Origin: Pseudohaliea rubra DSM 19751
GTDB lineage: Bacteria > Pseudomonadota > Gammaproteobacteria > Pseudomonadales > Halieaceae
NCBI RefSeq assembly: GCF_000764025.1
Contig: NZ_KN234775.1
Location: 1-34,753 of the forward strand
Length of the DNA: 34,753 nt
Direction: 5' to 3'
The position numbers were made by a program, and so were the translations under genes. Of this stretch, positions 17,099 through 24,179 are shown piece by piece; the first letter of the stretch is position 1; each line of letters begins with the position of its first letter. The notes under the pieces are model-generated. The model did not search any database, had not been told where the DNA came from, and saw nothing but the letters and a program-made list of their open reading frames with translations.

Positions 17099-18208
17099 TC
17101 AGCCGCGGTAATACCGCTGCGGTATAAAAGGCATCGGCGCCACCGTCACCGGCAGGCGCTTGCCGCGGGCCTCGGCTTCCAGCGGCGTGGCATTATCGCT
17201 GTACGCGGCGGCCACGTAGCCCATCGCAATGGGTCCGCCGGCGCTCGGCCCGTAGCAGGCCGACGTGATGACGCCTACCTCCTCCCCGGAGTTCGCGAAC
17301 AGCGGCTGCCCGTCGCGCACCGGGCGCCTGCCCTCCACCCGAAGACCGACCCGCCGCTGCGCCGGCCCCTCTGCCTTGCGATGGAACACGGCGTTGGCGC
17401 CGGGAAAACCGCCCTCGCGCTCACCACCAGGACGTCGCGCCTTGCCCACGGACCAGTACAGGCCGGCATCGACGACGTTGGTTTCGGCGTCGAGCTCATG
17501 GCCATAGAGACAGAGCCCCGCCTCCAGACGCAGCGAGTCGCGCGCGCCCAGGCCGGCCGGCGCCACGCTCGGCGCCGCGAGCAGGCGGCGCGCAACCGCC
17601 TCCGCACTGGCAGCAGGCACGGACAGCTCGAAACCGTCCTCGCCGGTATAGCCGGAGCAGGTAACGTAGCAGGTCGCACCCTCGATCTCGGTCTCCCTGC
17701 CGCGCAGGAAAGGCATCCGGGCCAGGTCCGGCGCCAGCGCCGAAAGCACCGCCCGCGCGGCCGGCCCCTGCAGCGCCAGCAGGGCCCGATCGTCGAGCAC
17801 CGTCAGTTTCTGGCCGGCCAGGCTGGCCTCAAGGTAGGCGAGGTCTTCGGCCTTGCAGGCCGCGTTGACCACCAGGAAGAAACGCTCTTCACTCCAGCGG
17901 GTGATAATGAGGTCGTCGCGCACACCCCCCTCCTCATTCGTGAGCAGCGCATAGGTCTGGCCGTTCGCGGCGAGACCCTGCACATCCGCCGGCACCAGGC
18001 GTTCGAGGAGCGCCGCGGTCCCGGGCCCTTCGATCACCACCTGCCCCATATGCGAGACGTCAAAGAGCCCGGCCTGTTCCCGCGTGTGCTCGTGCTCGCG
18101 GATGATGCCGGCGGGGTACTGCACGGGCATCTCATAGCCGGCAAAAGGCACCATGCGGGCGCCAAGCTCCCGGTGCAGGGCGTCGAGGGGGGTGGTCAAG
18201 AGGCTCAT
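17099..18208 (-). CDS. gcvT: Glycine cleavage T protein, aminomethyltransferase
   Basis: A 369-residue tetrahydrofolate-dependent aminomethyltransferase. In glycine cleavage it moves the methylene group from the lipoyl-bound intermediate on protein H to tetrahydrofolate, releasing ammonia. Signatures are FAGYEMPVQY near the N-terminus, GLFDVSHMGQ, CSGYTGEDGFELS and ARDSLRLEAGLCLYGHELD. Length is normal. The ATG at 18208 has GGAGAA upstream; an earlier in-frame ATG adds ten unlikely residues. gcvH and gcvP are not next to it on either side within the window: the gene is bounded by convergent HNH and divergent kinase genes. Confidence 0.94.
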   Translation of the reverse strand: MSLLTTPLDALHRELGARMVPFAGYEMPVQYPAGIIREHEHTREQAGLFDVSHMGQVVIEGPGTAALLERLVPADVQGLAANGQTYALLTNEEGGVRDDLIITRWSEERFFLVVNAACKAEDLAYLEASLAGQKLTVLDDRALLALQGPAARAVLSALAPDLARMPFLRGRETEIEGATCYVTCSGYTGEDGFELSVPAASAEAVARRLLAAPSVAPAGLGARDSLRLEAGLCLYGHELDAETNVVDAGLYWSVGKARRPGGEREGGFPGANAVFHRKAEGPAQRRVGLRVEGRRPVRDGQPLFANSGEEVGVITSACYGPSAGGPIAMGYVAAAYSDNATPLEAEARGKRLPVTVAPMPFIPQRYYRG

Positions 18209-18308
18209 GGGCGTTCTCCGGGCAGGCAGGCGCGACACTCTACCCAGCCCGCCGCGTACCGTGCAAGCGGCACGCGGCCCCTACAAGAGAACCGCCTTGC
18301 ATCCTCTC

Positions 18309-18336
18309 TTGCCGTGGCCGCGCGGACACGGATAAT
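18309..18336 (+). promoter_or_regulatory. Candidate promoter of the shikimate kinase-like gene
   Basis: TTGCCG (18309-18314) and GATAAT (18331-18336) are separated by 16 bp and end 29 bp before the ATG. Confidence 0.42.
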
Positions 18337-18365
18337 GCCTCGAGCCAACCACGCCGAGACCCGTC

Positions 18366-18881
18366 ATGCCCCCCATTGACCGCAGCCACCGTACCATCAG
18401 CCTCATCGGCATGCCCGGCGCCGGCAAAAGCACTGTCGGCGTCATTCTCGCCAAACGCACGGGGCTTGCCTTCACGGACACGGATCTTGCCATCCAGGTG
18501 CGGGAAGGAGAAATCCTCCAGGACATCGTCGACCGTGTAGGCAACCCGCGCTTCCGGGAAATCGAGGAGACCGTGCTGCTCGAGGTGCCCCTGGATGATG
18601 CCGTGGTGTCGACCGGTGGCAGCGTCATCTACTCCGATGCAGTCATGCAGCGGCTCCGCACCGCCGGCCCCGTGGTCTTCCTCGAGGCGGACCTCGCCAC
18701 CCTGGAGGAACGGGTCGCCGCAAACCCTCTGCGCGGCATCGCCCGCGGCGAGGGTCAGAGCTACGCCGACGTGTACGCCGAGCGCTGCCCCCTCTACCAG
18801 CGCTACGCCGACATCACCGTTGACGCCACCGCCGGCAGTGCCGACGCCGTGGCGGATGCGATCTTCCGCGCCCTGCCGTGA
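18366..18881 (+). CDS. Shikimate kinase-family protein
   Basis: A 171-residue small-molecule kinase. The Walker A loop GMPGAGKST is at residues 15-23, the DTD motif at 38-40, the shikimate-contact FRE at 63-65, STGGS at 82-86 and a C-terminal ERCPLYQRYAD at about 139-147. In authentic AroK the fourth motif is usually GGG; here the third residue is Ser86, and the lid region reads NPLRGIARGEGQ instead of the common RPLL pattern. It also lacks an aroB neighbour. It may thus be a paralog with a changed substrate, though shikimate kinase activity remains possible. Confidence 0.78.
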   Translation: MPPIDRSHRTISLIGMPGAGKSTVGVILAKRTGLAFTDTDLAIQVREGEILQDIVDRVGNPRFREIEETVLLEVPLDDAVVSTGGSVIYSDAVMQRLRTAGPVVFLEADLATLEERVAANPLRGIARGEGQSYADVYAERCPLYQRYADITVDATAGSADAVADAIFRALP

Positions 18882-18887
18882 CCAGCC

Positions 18888-18912
18888 GTGTCCGCGGACG
18901 CGTCCGCGACAC
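18888..18912 (+). terminator. Palindromic hairpin after the kinase gene
   Basis: A 14-bp perfect palindrome (18894-18907) is flanked by GTGTC and GACAC, with one bulged C at 18893. It starts 6 nt after the stop codon. No T run follows, so it is a weak or factor-assisted terminator, or a protein-binding site. Confidence 0.35.
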
Positions 18913-18997
18913 CCGCTGCACCGGCTTGCGCACCGGCATCCCCGCGCCCGCCGTGCATGACGCGGCCCGGGCGGGGCTGGCACGGGGCTTGCTGAGC

Positions 18998-19096
18998 TAT
19001 GGTCGGGCGGCCCGGTCTGCCATGCGCTCAGGGAAGAGCGGCGACAGGGAGGTTGCACGGCACGCGCCAGGGATGGGGCCGGGCCGCCCGGCTTTT
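18998..19096 (+). ncRNA. Possible structured RNA ending in a terminator-like hairpin
   Basis: CGGGCGGCCCGG (19004-19015) is the exact reverse complement of 19079-19090, and G-U pairs extend the stem to about 18 bp around a loop of roughly 60 nt. The right arm can also fold alone as GCCGGG-CCG-CCCGGC followed by TTTT (19093-19096), a terminator shape. I know no RNA family that matches, and no clear promoter is seen. It could equally be an end-of-operon structure. Confidence 0.25.
19078..19096 (+). terminator. Terminator-like hairpin with short T run
   Basis: Six-bp GC stem (19078-19083 with 19087-19092), a 3-nt loop and four Ts. It lies about 200 nt after the kinase gene. Confidence 0.4.
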
Positions 19097-19182
19097 AAGC
19101 CGCGGCTGGACTGCGACCAGCGCACAGAGACAAGTCGTGAAAAGCGACAGGTCCTGGCGCACAAAGGGCAGAAAAATTCACT

Positions 19183-19210
19183 TTACTCGGCGGCCACGGT
19201 GTCCGATATT
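19183..19210 (+). promoter_or_regulatory. Possible promoter of the small acidic protein gene
   Basis: TTTACT (19183-19188) and GATATT (19205-19210) are 16 bp apart, each matching four of six consensus bases. Confidence 0.28.
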
Positions 19211-19253
19211 CCGCGGAAATCACATGCTGACCGGTGTACCGGGGAGGTCTCTG

Positions 19254-19472
19254 ATGGCTGGGCGCGAACAGGCAACGGACCTGGACGGCAACGACGACGG
19301 CTTCGACCCCAACATTGCCGATTACGGCGATGATGACTTCGCGCCGTTGGAAGCGTTCAGCTCCCAGAAGCAGCGCCTCGCCGCCATGCGGCGGCGGGCG
19401 GAGCGTCGCCTGGAGGAGAAGCGCCTGCGCGAGGAGCTGGGCGACTACGACCTGGAACTGGACGACGATTAG
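19254..19472 (+). CDS. Small acidic protein, resembling the PA3496 family
   Basis: A 72-residue protein: an Asp-rich first third (DLDGNDDGFDPNIADYGDDD), a middle basic helix (KQRLAAMRRRAERRLEEKRLREELG) and an acidic tail ending in DDD. The helix followed by a G-D-Y-D tail recalls the PA3496 family of putative envelope-integrity proteins, whose molecular role is unclear. The ATG at 19254 has GGGGAGG six bases upstream, which settles the start; the frame is open 85 codons further, but that part overlaps palindromic non-coding DNA. No signal peptide or membrane helix is present. Family match is from memory of the pattern and only moderately sure. Confidence 0.72.
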   Translation: MAGREQATDLDGNDDGFDPNIADYGDDDFAPLEAFSSQKQRLAAMRRRAERRLEEKRLREELGDYDLELDDD

Positions 19473-19526
19473 CGCCCACTTAAGGCGCGTCCCTCGCCGA
19501 CCGCCACTGGCCGGGCACGCCTCACC

Positions 19527-20363
19527 TCAGCCCCCGTGAGTGGTCTCGTGCTGCCAGTCGAAGACGTTCAGCTCGATAAAGATAAACGCGAAGAGCCACA
19601 GGAAGGCGTCCCAGAAATCCAGGAAATCCCCCGCACAGCCCCAGTAGGCGGCCGCCAGGAACAGCACCCCGTAGACGGCGGCTTTCAGAAACTTGTTGAT
19701 CCGCATGATGTGATCCGACAGGTTGCCGCGCAGCTGCAGCCGCACCTCCACCTCGAGCAGGATCACCACGAGAATCCAGGCGCCGGCGTTGATCACGTCG
19801 GTCCAGGCCAGCCAGCGCGCAGCGTCGAGCACCTGGGGCGCGGCGACAATGCGGAAGTCCCCGATGCGCAGCGGGTCCGCCCCGAGGGCCGCGCAGTTGT
19901 CGGCGGCAAGCGGCAGGTATTCATCGAGGTCAACGAGCACAGACCAGCCCTCCGCGGCCCGGGCACAGGCGTCGAAGCCCGCGAGCACGCGGGCGTCCTG
20001 CAAGGTGGCGAGCTCGGCCAGGTAGCCGGTGAAAGCGTAGACGATTGCCGCCCCGCAGAGCAGCCGCGTCCAGTGCAGCGCCCGGCGCGTCCACCCGCGG
20101 ATCTGCTCATCGTCCAGCACCCAGGTCTCGAGCTCGAACAGCAGCAGCAGAATCACCCAGGCCGCCGTGTCGATGGTGGCGGCGAAGACCTGGATCACCT
20201 CCCCGAGGGCAAGGCCACCGGTAAAGGTATGCTCGAGGGACAGAAGCTCCTCGCGGAGGAACAGATAGACGTTGCCGCATAAGGCCAGGTAAGTGACGTA
20301 CTTCACCGCCTGAAAAAGGCGATAGCCACGGCGGCTGTCGAAAAGGCGACCGGTGAGGCTCAC
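19527..20363 (-). CDS. Six-helix integral membrane protein of unknown function
   Basis: I do not recognise this 278-residue protein. About six membrane spans are visible, near residues 18-36, 54-80, 92-116, 190-210, 230-250 and 252-272, with a soluble loop rich in Asp and Ala between spans three and four. FELETWVLDD and LEVEVRLQL at the ends of two spans look like repeats of one another, suggesting two related three-helix halves. The GTG start follows the glutamine synthetase-like gene by 23 bp on the same strand, so they are likely co-transcribed. No enzyme motif is seen. A role in polyamine uptake is possible but unsupported. Confidence 0.75.
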   Translation of the reverse strand: MSLTGRLFDSRRGYRLFQAVKYVTYLALCGNVYLFLREELLSLEHTFTGGLALGEVIQVFAATIDTAAWVILLLLFELETWVLDDEQIRGWTRRALHWTRLLCGAAIVYAFTGYLAELATLQDARVLAGFDACARAAEGWSVLVDLDEYLPLAADNCAALGADPLRIGDFRIVAAPQVLDAARWLAWTDVINAGAWILVVILLEVEVRLQLRGNLSDHIMRINKFLKAAVYGVLFLAAAYWGCAGDFLDFWDAFLWLFAFIFIELNVFDWQHETTHGG

Positions 20364-20386
20364 GCTAGTGCCCGGACCAGGCCCTG

Positions 20387-21736
20387 CTACACCTGCAGCA
20401 GAAGATGCTCGCGCTCCCAGGAGCTGATGACACGGTTGAACTCCTCAAACTCGTCCAGCTTCACCGCCGTGTAGGCGCGCAGGAACAAATCGCCGAAAAG
20501 GTCACAGAGGGCCGGGGTGGCGCGGAGATTGCGCAGGCCCTCTTCCAGGGTTCGCGCCACCTCCACGTCATCTTCGTTGGCCGTACCCGCATGCGGCTCC
20601 GTCGGCGTCAGCCCCTCGCGCATGCCGATGAGCCCGCTGGCCAGGCTCGCGGCGATGGCGAGATAGGGGTTGGCATCGGCGCCCGGGAAGCGATTCTCCA
20701 CCCGGGTGTGGTCAGGCTCGCTGTGCGGGACGCGAAAAGCCGTGGTGCGGTTGTCAAAGCCCCAGTTCAGGTTGATGGGCGCGGAGATGTCCGGCGCCAG
20801 GCGCCGGTAGGAGTTCACGTTCGGCGCGTAGAGGCTGATCAGCTCCGGCGTGTAGCGCTGCAGGCCTGCGACATAGCTGAGAATGGCCGGCGTGAAAGCG
20901 CCATCGTCCTCGGCAAAAATGTTGCGGCCGGTCTCGGCGTCGAGGACGCTCTGGTGGATGTGCAGGGCGCTGCCCGGCTCGATGCGCATGGGCTTGGCCA
21001 TGAAGGTGGCGTACATGTTGTGCTTGTGCGCCGTCTCGCGCACCGTACGCTTGAACACAAAAACCTGATCAGCGAGGCTGAGCGGGTCGCCGTGACGGAA
21101 GTTGATCTCCAGCTGCGCAGCGCCGTTCTCGTGGATCAGCGTGTCCACGTCGAGCTGCTGTGCGTCGGCGAACTCGTACATGTCCTCCACGAAGTCCTCG
21201 AACTCGGCCACCGCGTCGATGCCATAGGACAGCCGGGCGGTCTCCTTGCGACCGGAGCGACCCGCCGGGGGCTCGAGCTCGTAGTCCGAATCGAGGTTGC
21301 GGGCGACCAGGTAGAACTCCACCTCCGGCGCCACTACCGGCTTGAGGCCCGCCTCCTGGTAGGCCGCAAGCACCTTGCGCAGGATCGTTCGCGAGGCCAG
21401 CGGATGCAGCTGGCCCTTGAGGTTGTAGCAATCGTGGACGATCTGCGCCGTTGGCTCCCGGGCCCAGGGCACCACGCGCAGGGTGCTGACGTCAGGCTTC
21501 AGGAGCATGTCCGTATCCGTGGGCTCGACGAACTCCCAGTGCTCGTCGGAGTACTCGCCGGTCACGGTCTGCACGAGAATGCTCTCGGGGAGCTTGGGCA
21601 GGCTGTCGTTCAGAAACTGGTGGGCGGGGATGAACTTGCCGCGGGCATTTCCGGTAAGATCCGGGACCAACACCTCGACCTCCGAGATCTGGTGCTGTTT
21701 CAGCCAGTCCCGGATGATCTGCTTGTCATCGTTCAT
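20387..21736 (-). CDS. Glutamine synthetase-family gamma-glutamylpolyamine synthetase (PuuA-like)
   Basis: A 449-residue member of the glutamine synthetase family. The N-terminal beta-grasp part includes VLVPDLTGNARGKFIP. The catalytic part includes APEVEFYLV, GAAQLEINFRHGD, the ATP-site KPMRIEPGSALHIHQS, NWGFDNRTTAFRVP and RVENRFPGADANPYLA. The VPD-x-x-G-x-xRGK pattern and the divergent PuuB-like oxidase favour a gamma-glutamylputrescine synthetase type over housekeeping GlnA, which also carries an adenylylation loop not seen here. The product would be gamma-glutamylated polyamine in the cytoplasm. The ATG at 21736 fits the family start; its ribosome binding site is weak. Confidence 0.88.
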   Translation of the reverse strand: MNDDKQIIRDWLKQHQISEVEVLVPDLTGNARGKFIPAHQFLNDSLPKLPESILVQTVTGEYSDEHWEFVEPTDTDMLLKPDVSTLRVVPWAREPTAQIVHDCYNLKGQLHPLASRTILRKVLAAYQEAGLKPVVAPEVEFYLVARNLDSDYELEPPAGRSGRKETARLSYGIDAVAEFEDFVEDMYEFADAQQLDVDTLIHENGAAQLEINFRHGDPLSLADQVFVFKRTVRETAHKHNMYATFMAKPMRIEPGSALHIHQSVLDAETGRNIFAEDDGAFTPAILSYVAGLQRYTPELISLYAPNVNSYRRLAPDISAPINLNWGFDNRTTAFRVPHSEPDHTRVENRFPGADANPYLAIAASLASGLIGMREGLTPTEPHAGTANEDDVEVARTLEEGLRNLRATPALCDLFGDLFLRAYTAVKLDEFEEFNRVISSWEREHLLLQV

Positions 21737-21764
21737 ACGCGCGTCCACAGGGGGAGTCGGCGGC

Positions 21765-21794
21765 AGTATCGCAGCACCCTTCACGAGCCGGCAA
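21765..21794 (-). promoter_or_regulatory. Candidate promoter of the PuuA-like gene
   Basis: Minus-strand TTGCCG (21789-21794) and GATACT (21765-21770) lie 18 bp apart, 29 bp before the ATG. Confidence 0.38.
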
Positions 21795-21812
21795 GTGCAG
21801 CTAACCCCGGGG

Positions 21813-21821
21813 TGGTATGCT
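21813..21821 (+). promoter_or_regulatory. Candidate extended -10 promoter of the PuuB-like gene
   Basis: TGGTATGCT provides an extended -10 (TG at 21813-21814, TATGCT at 21816-21821). A 10-bp palindrome, ACCCCGGGGT (21804-21813), abuts it and could be an operator. The ATG follows 33 nt later without a Shine-Dalgarno sequence. Confidence 0.38.
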
Positions 21822-21853
21822 TTAGGCGCCTTGTCAGCTGCTAGAGTTTCCCC

Positions 21854-23143
21854 ATGCAAGAAGGCCAACCCCACACCAATTCCTGGTACGCCGCCAGCGC
21901 GAACCGCAAGCTCGTCTTCCCTCCCCTGGAGGGAGATCGGGAGGCGGACGTGTGCATCGTCGGCGGCGGCTATACGGGCCTGTCGAGCGCCATACACCTG
22001 CGCCGCCTGGGCTACAGCGTCATCCTTCTGGAGGCCCACAAGGTCGGCTGGGGTGCCTCCGGGCGCAACGGCGGCCACGTCGGCACGGGGCAGCGGGTGG
22101 ACCAGCCCGAGCTCGAGAAGCTGGTGGGCGACGAGCACGCCCGGGCCCTCTGGGACCTTGGTCTCGAGGCCGTGGACACCGTCTGCGGTCTCATCGACGA
22201 GTTCGCTATCGACTGTGAACTCAAGACCGGCAATCTGCAGGTCGCCTCCAGCGCCCAGGCCGCAAAGGATCTTGAGGGCGAAGCGGAGCTTCTGGCGCAG
22301 AAGTACGGCTACGACCAGCTGCGTTACGTGCCGCCGGCGGAACTGCCCGAGTGGACCTCCGCCCGGGGCATGCACGGCGGCCTCATGGACTACGGCGCCC
22401 GGCACCTGCACCCGCTCAACTACGCGCTGGGCCTGGCCGCCGCCGCACAGAGTCTGGGCGCGGAGCTGTTCGAGGACAGCCGCGTCCTCGACTACCGGGA
22501 GGACACCGCCGTGCGGGTGCGCACTGCCCGGGGCACGGTGACCGCGCGCTACCTGGTGCTCGGCTGCAACGGCTACCTCGACAAGCTCGAGAAGCGCTGC
22601 GCCGGACGCATCATGCCGATCAACAACTATATGCTGGCCACAGAACCCCTGCCGGAAGAGACTGCCCGCCGCCTGATCCGTGACGATGCCTCCATGGCCG
22701 ATACACGCTTCGTGATCAACTACTGGAAACTGTCGGCGGACAACCGGCTGCTGTTCGGCGGCGGCGAGACCTACTCAAGCAGCTTCCCGAGTGACATCAA
22801 AGCCTTTGTCAGACCCTACCTGCTGAAAATCTACCCGGAGCTTGCGAACGTCGCCGTCGAGTACGGCTGGGGGGGGACCCTCGCCATTACCATGAGCCGC
22901 CTGCCGGATCTCGGTCGCCTCTCCGGACGCATTTTTTATGCGCACGGCTACTCGGGACACGGCGTGCCCATCGCCAGCCTCGCCGGTAAGGTCCTGGCGG
23001 AAGTGATCAGCGGCAGCGCCGAGCGCTTCGATATCATGGCCGGCATGCCCACCCGGCGCTTCCCCGGGGGTACGGTCCTGCGCTTCCCGGGCCTCGTCGC
23101 CGGCATGCTGTTCTACAGCCTGCGCGACCGTCTCAGTCGCTGA
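21854..23143 (+). CDS. FAD-dependent amine oxidase, PuuB-like (gamma-glutamylputrescine oxidase type)
   Basis: A 429-residue DAO-family flavoprotein. GGGYTGL at residues 37-43 binds FAD, the GWGASGRNGGHVG segment is typical of the PuuB/OrdL group, and YSGHGVPIASLAGKVLAE closes the FAD domain. PuuB oxidises gamma-glutamylputrescine to the aldehyde with release of ammonia and hydrogen peroxide. No export signal is present, so it acts in the cytoplasm, unlike the Tat-exported amine oxidase at 4.5-6.4 kb. It diverges from the PuuA-like synthetase over 117 bp, which supports a joint pathway. PuuC and PuuD homologs are not in the window. Confidence 0.9.
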   Translation: MQEGQPHTNSWYAASANRKLVFPPLEGDREADVCIVGGGYTGLSSAIHLRRLGYSVILLEAHKVGWGASGRNGGHVGTGQRVDQPELEKLVGDEHARALWDLGLEAVDTVCGLIDEFAIDCELKTGNLQVASSAQAAKDLEGEAELLAQKYGYDQLRYVPPAELPEWTSARGMHGGLMDYGARHLHPLNYALGLAAAAQSLGAELFEDSRVLDYREDTAVRVRTARGTVTARYLVLGCNGYLDKLEKRCAGRIMPINNYMLATEPLPEETARRLIRDDASMADTRFVINYWKLSADNRLLFGGGETYSSSFPSDIKAFVRPYLLKIYPELANVAVEYGWGGTLAITMSRLPDLGRLSGRIFYAHGYSGHGVPIASLAGKVLAEVISGSAERFDIMAGMPTRRFPGGTVLRFPGLVAGMLFYSLRDRLSR

Positions 23144-23152
23144 GCGCTGCTG

Positions 23153-24178
23153 ATGACCGTGGATGTCATCGCGGCCGCCGCCGTCGGAGACTGGCAGGCA
23201 CAGCTGCGCGCGGCAATCACAAGCCCGGCGCAGCTCGCAGCGGCCCTGGCCCTGGACCCGGCCCACTTTGGCGACAGCGCTGGCGCGGCTGCAGATTTTG
23301 CCCTGCGGGTGCCGCAACCCTTCCTCGCCCGCATGCGCCGCGGCGATCCCGACGATCCACTGCTGCGCCAGGTGATGGCCGCCGGCGTCGAGCTGCAGGC
23401 GGCGCCCGGCTTTAATGATGACCCGGTCGGCGAGGTAGCCGAGGCCAACCCGCGGCCCGGTATTGTGCGCAAATACGCCGGACGCGCGCTGCTGCTGGTC
23501 GCCGGCGGCTGTGCCGTGAACTGCCGTTACTGCTTCCGTCGCCACTTCCCCTACGGCGAAAACGCTCTCAGTCGCGCCGAGTGCGACGCAGCCCTTACCT
23601 GGCTTGCCGACGAAGACGATATTGAAGAACTGATTCTCTCCGGCGGCGATCCCCTCCTCGCCGGCGACCGCTACCTCGCCGAACTGGTTGACGCCCTGCA
23701 CCGGCTGCCGCGGCTGAAGACCCTGCGGGTGCACACGCGGCTGCCGGTGGTGATCCCGGACCGGGTCACCGCCGGTCTTCTCGATGCCCTGGACCGGGAT
23801 GGTCTGCGAACGGTGCTGGTGCTGCATGCCAATCACGGCAACGAGATCGACAGGGCCGTGCAAGGGGCCTGCGAGCGCCTGCGGGGCCGCGGCATCACGC
23901 TCCTTAACCAGGCAGTGCTCCTCGCCGGGGTCAACGACAGCGCGGATGCCCTGGCCGGCCTGTCAGATGCGCTGTGGGACGCCGGCGTCCTGCCCTACTA
24001 CCTGCACCTGCTCGACCCGGTGCGCGGTGCGGCGCACTTCGCCGTGCCGGACGACAGAGCACAACGGCTGGTGGGCGAGCTGGCCACGCGCAAGCCGGGC
24101 TACCTGGTGCCGCGGCTGGTGCGCGAGGTGCCGGGCGCCGCTAGCAAGCGAGAACTGGCGCCCGCCTACCCCGCCTGA
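23153..24178 (+). CDS. epmB: EF-P beta-lysylation protein, lysine 2,3-aminomutase family
   Basis: A 341-residue radical SAM enzyme. Cys120, Cys124 and Cys127 in GGCAVNCRYCFRRHFPY bind the 4Fe-4S cluster; ILSGGDPLL and LRVHTRLPVVIP are aminomutase-family motifs. EpmB converts (S)-alpha-lysine to (R)-beta-lysine, which EpmA attaches to elongation factor P to help translate polyproline. The short length without the C-terminal extension of clostridial KamA supports EpmB. Neither epmA nor efp is in the window. It starts 9 bp after the PuuB-like gene and may share its transcript. Its stop is 1 nt from the stop of the convergent patatin gene. Confidence 0.92.
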   Translation: MTVDVIAAAAVGDWQAQLRAAITSPAQLAAALALDPAHFGDSAGAAADFALRVPQPFLARMRRGDPDDPLLRQVMAAGVELQAAPGFNDDPVGEVAEANPRPGIVRKYAGRALLLVAGGCAVNCRYCFRRHFPYGENALSRAECDAALTWLADEDDIEELILSGGDPLLAGDRYLAELVDALHRLPRLKTLRVHTRLPVVIPDRVTAGLLDALDRDGLRTVLVLHANHGNEIDRAVQGACERLRGRGITLLNQAVLLAGVNDSADALAGLSDALWDAGVLPYYLHLLDPVRGAAHFAVPDDRAQRLVGELATRKPGYLVPRLVREVPGAASKRELAPAYPA

Positions 24179-24179
24179 A

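Larger units (their letters stand above)
18882..19253. other. Gene-free stretch with strong inverted repeats
   Basis: No convincing protein gene is present in these 372 bp. They hold a 25-nt near-perfect palindrome just after the kinase gene, a pair of 12-bp inverted arms 63 nt apart with a terminator-like end, and a weak promoter before the small acidic gene. Confidence 0.55.
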
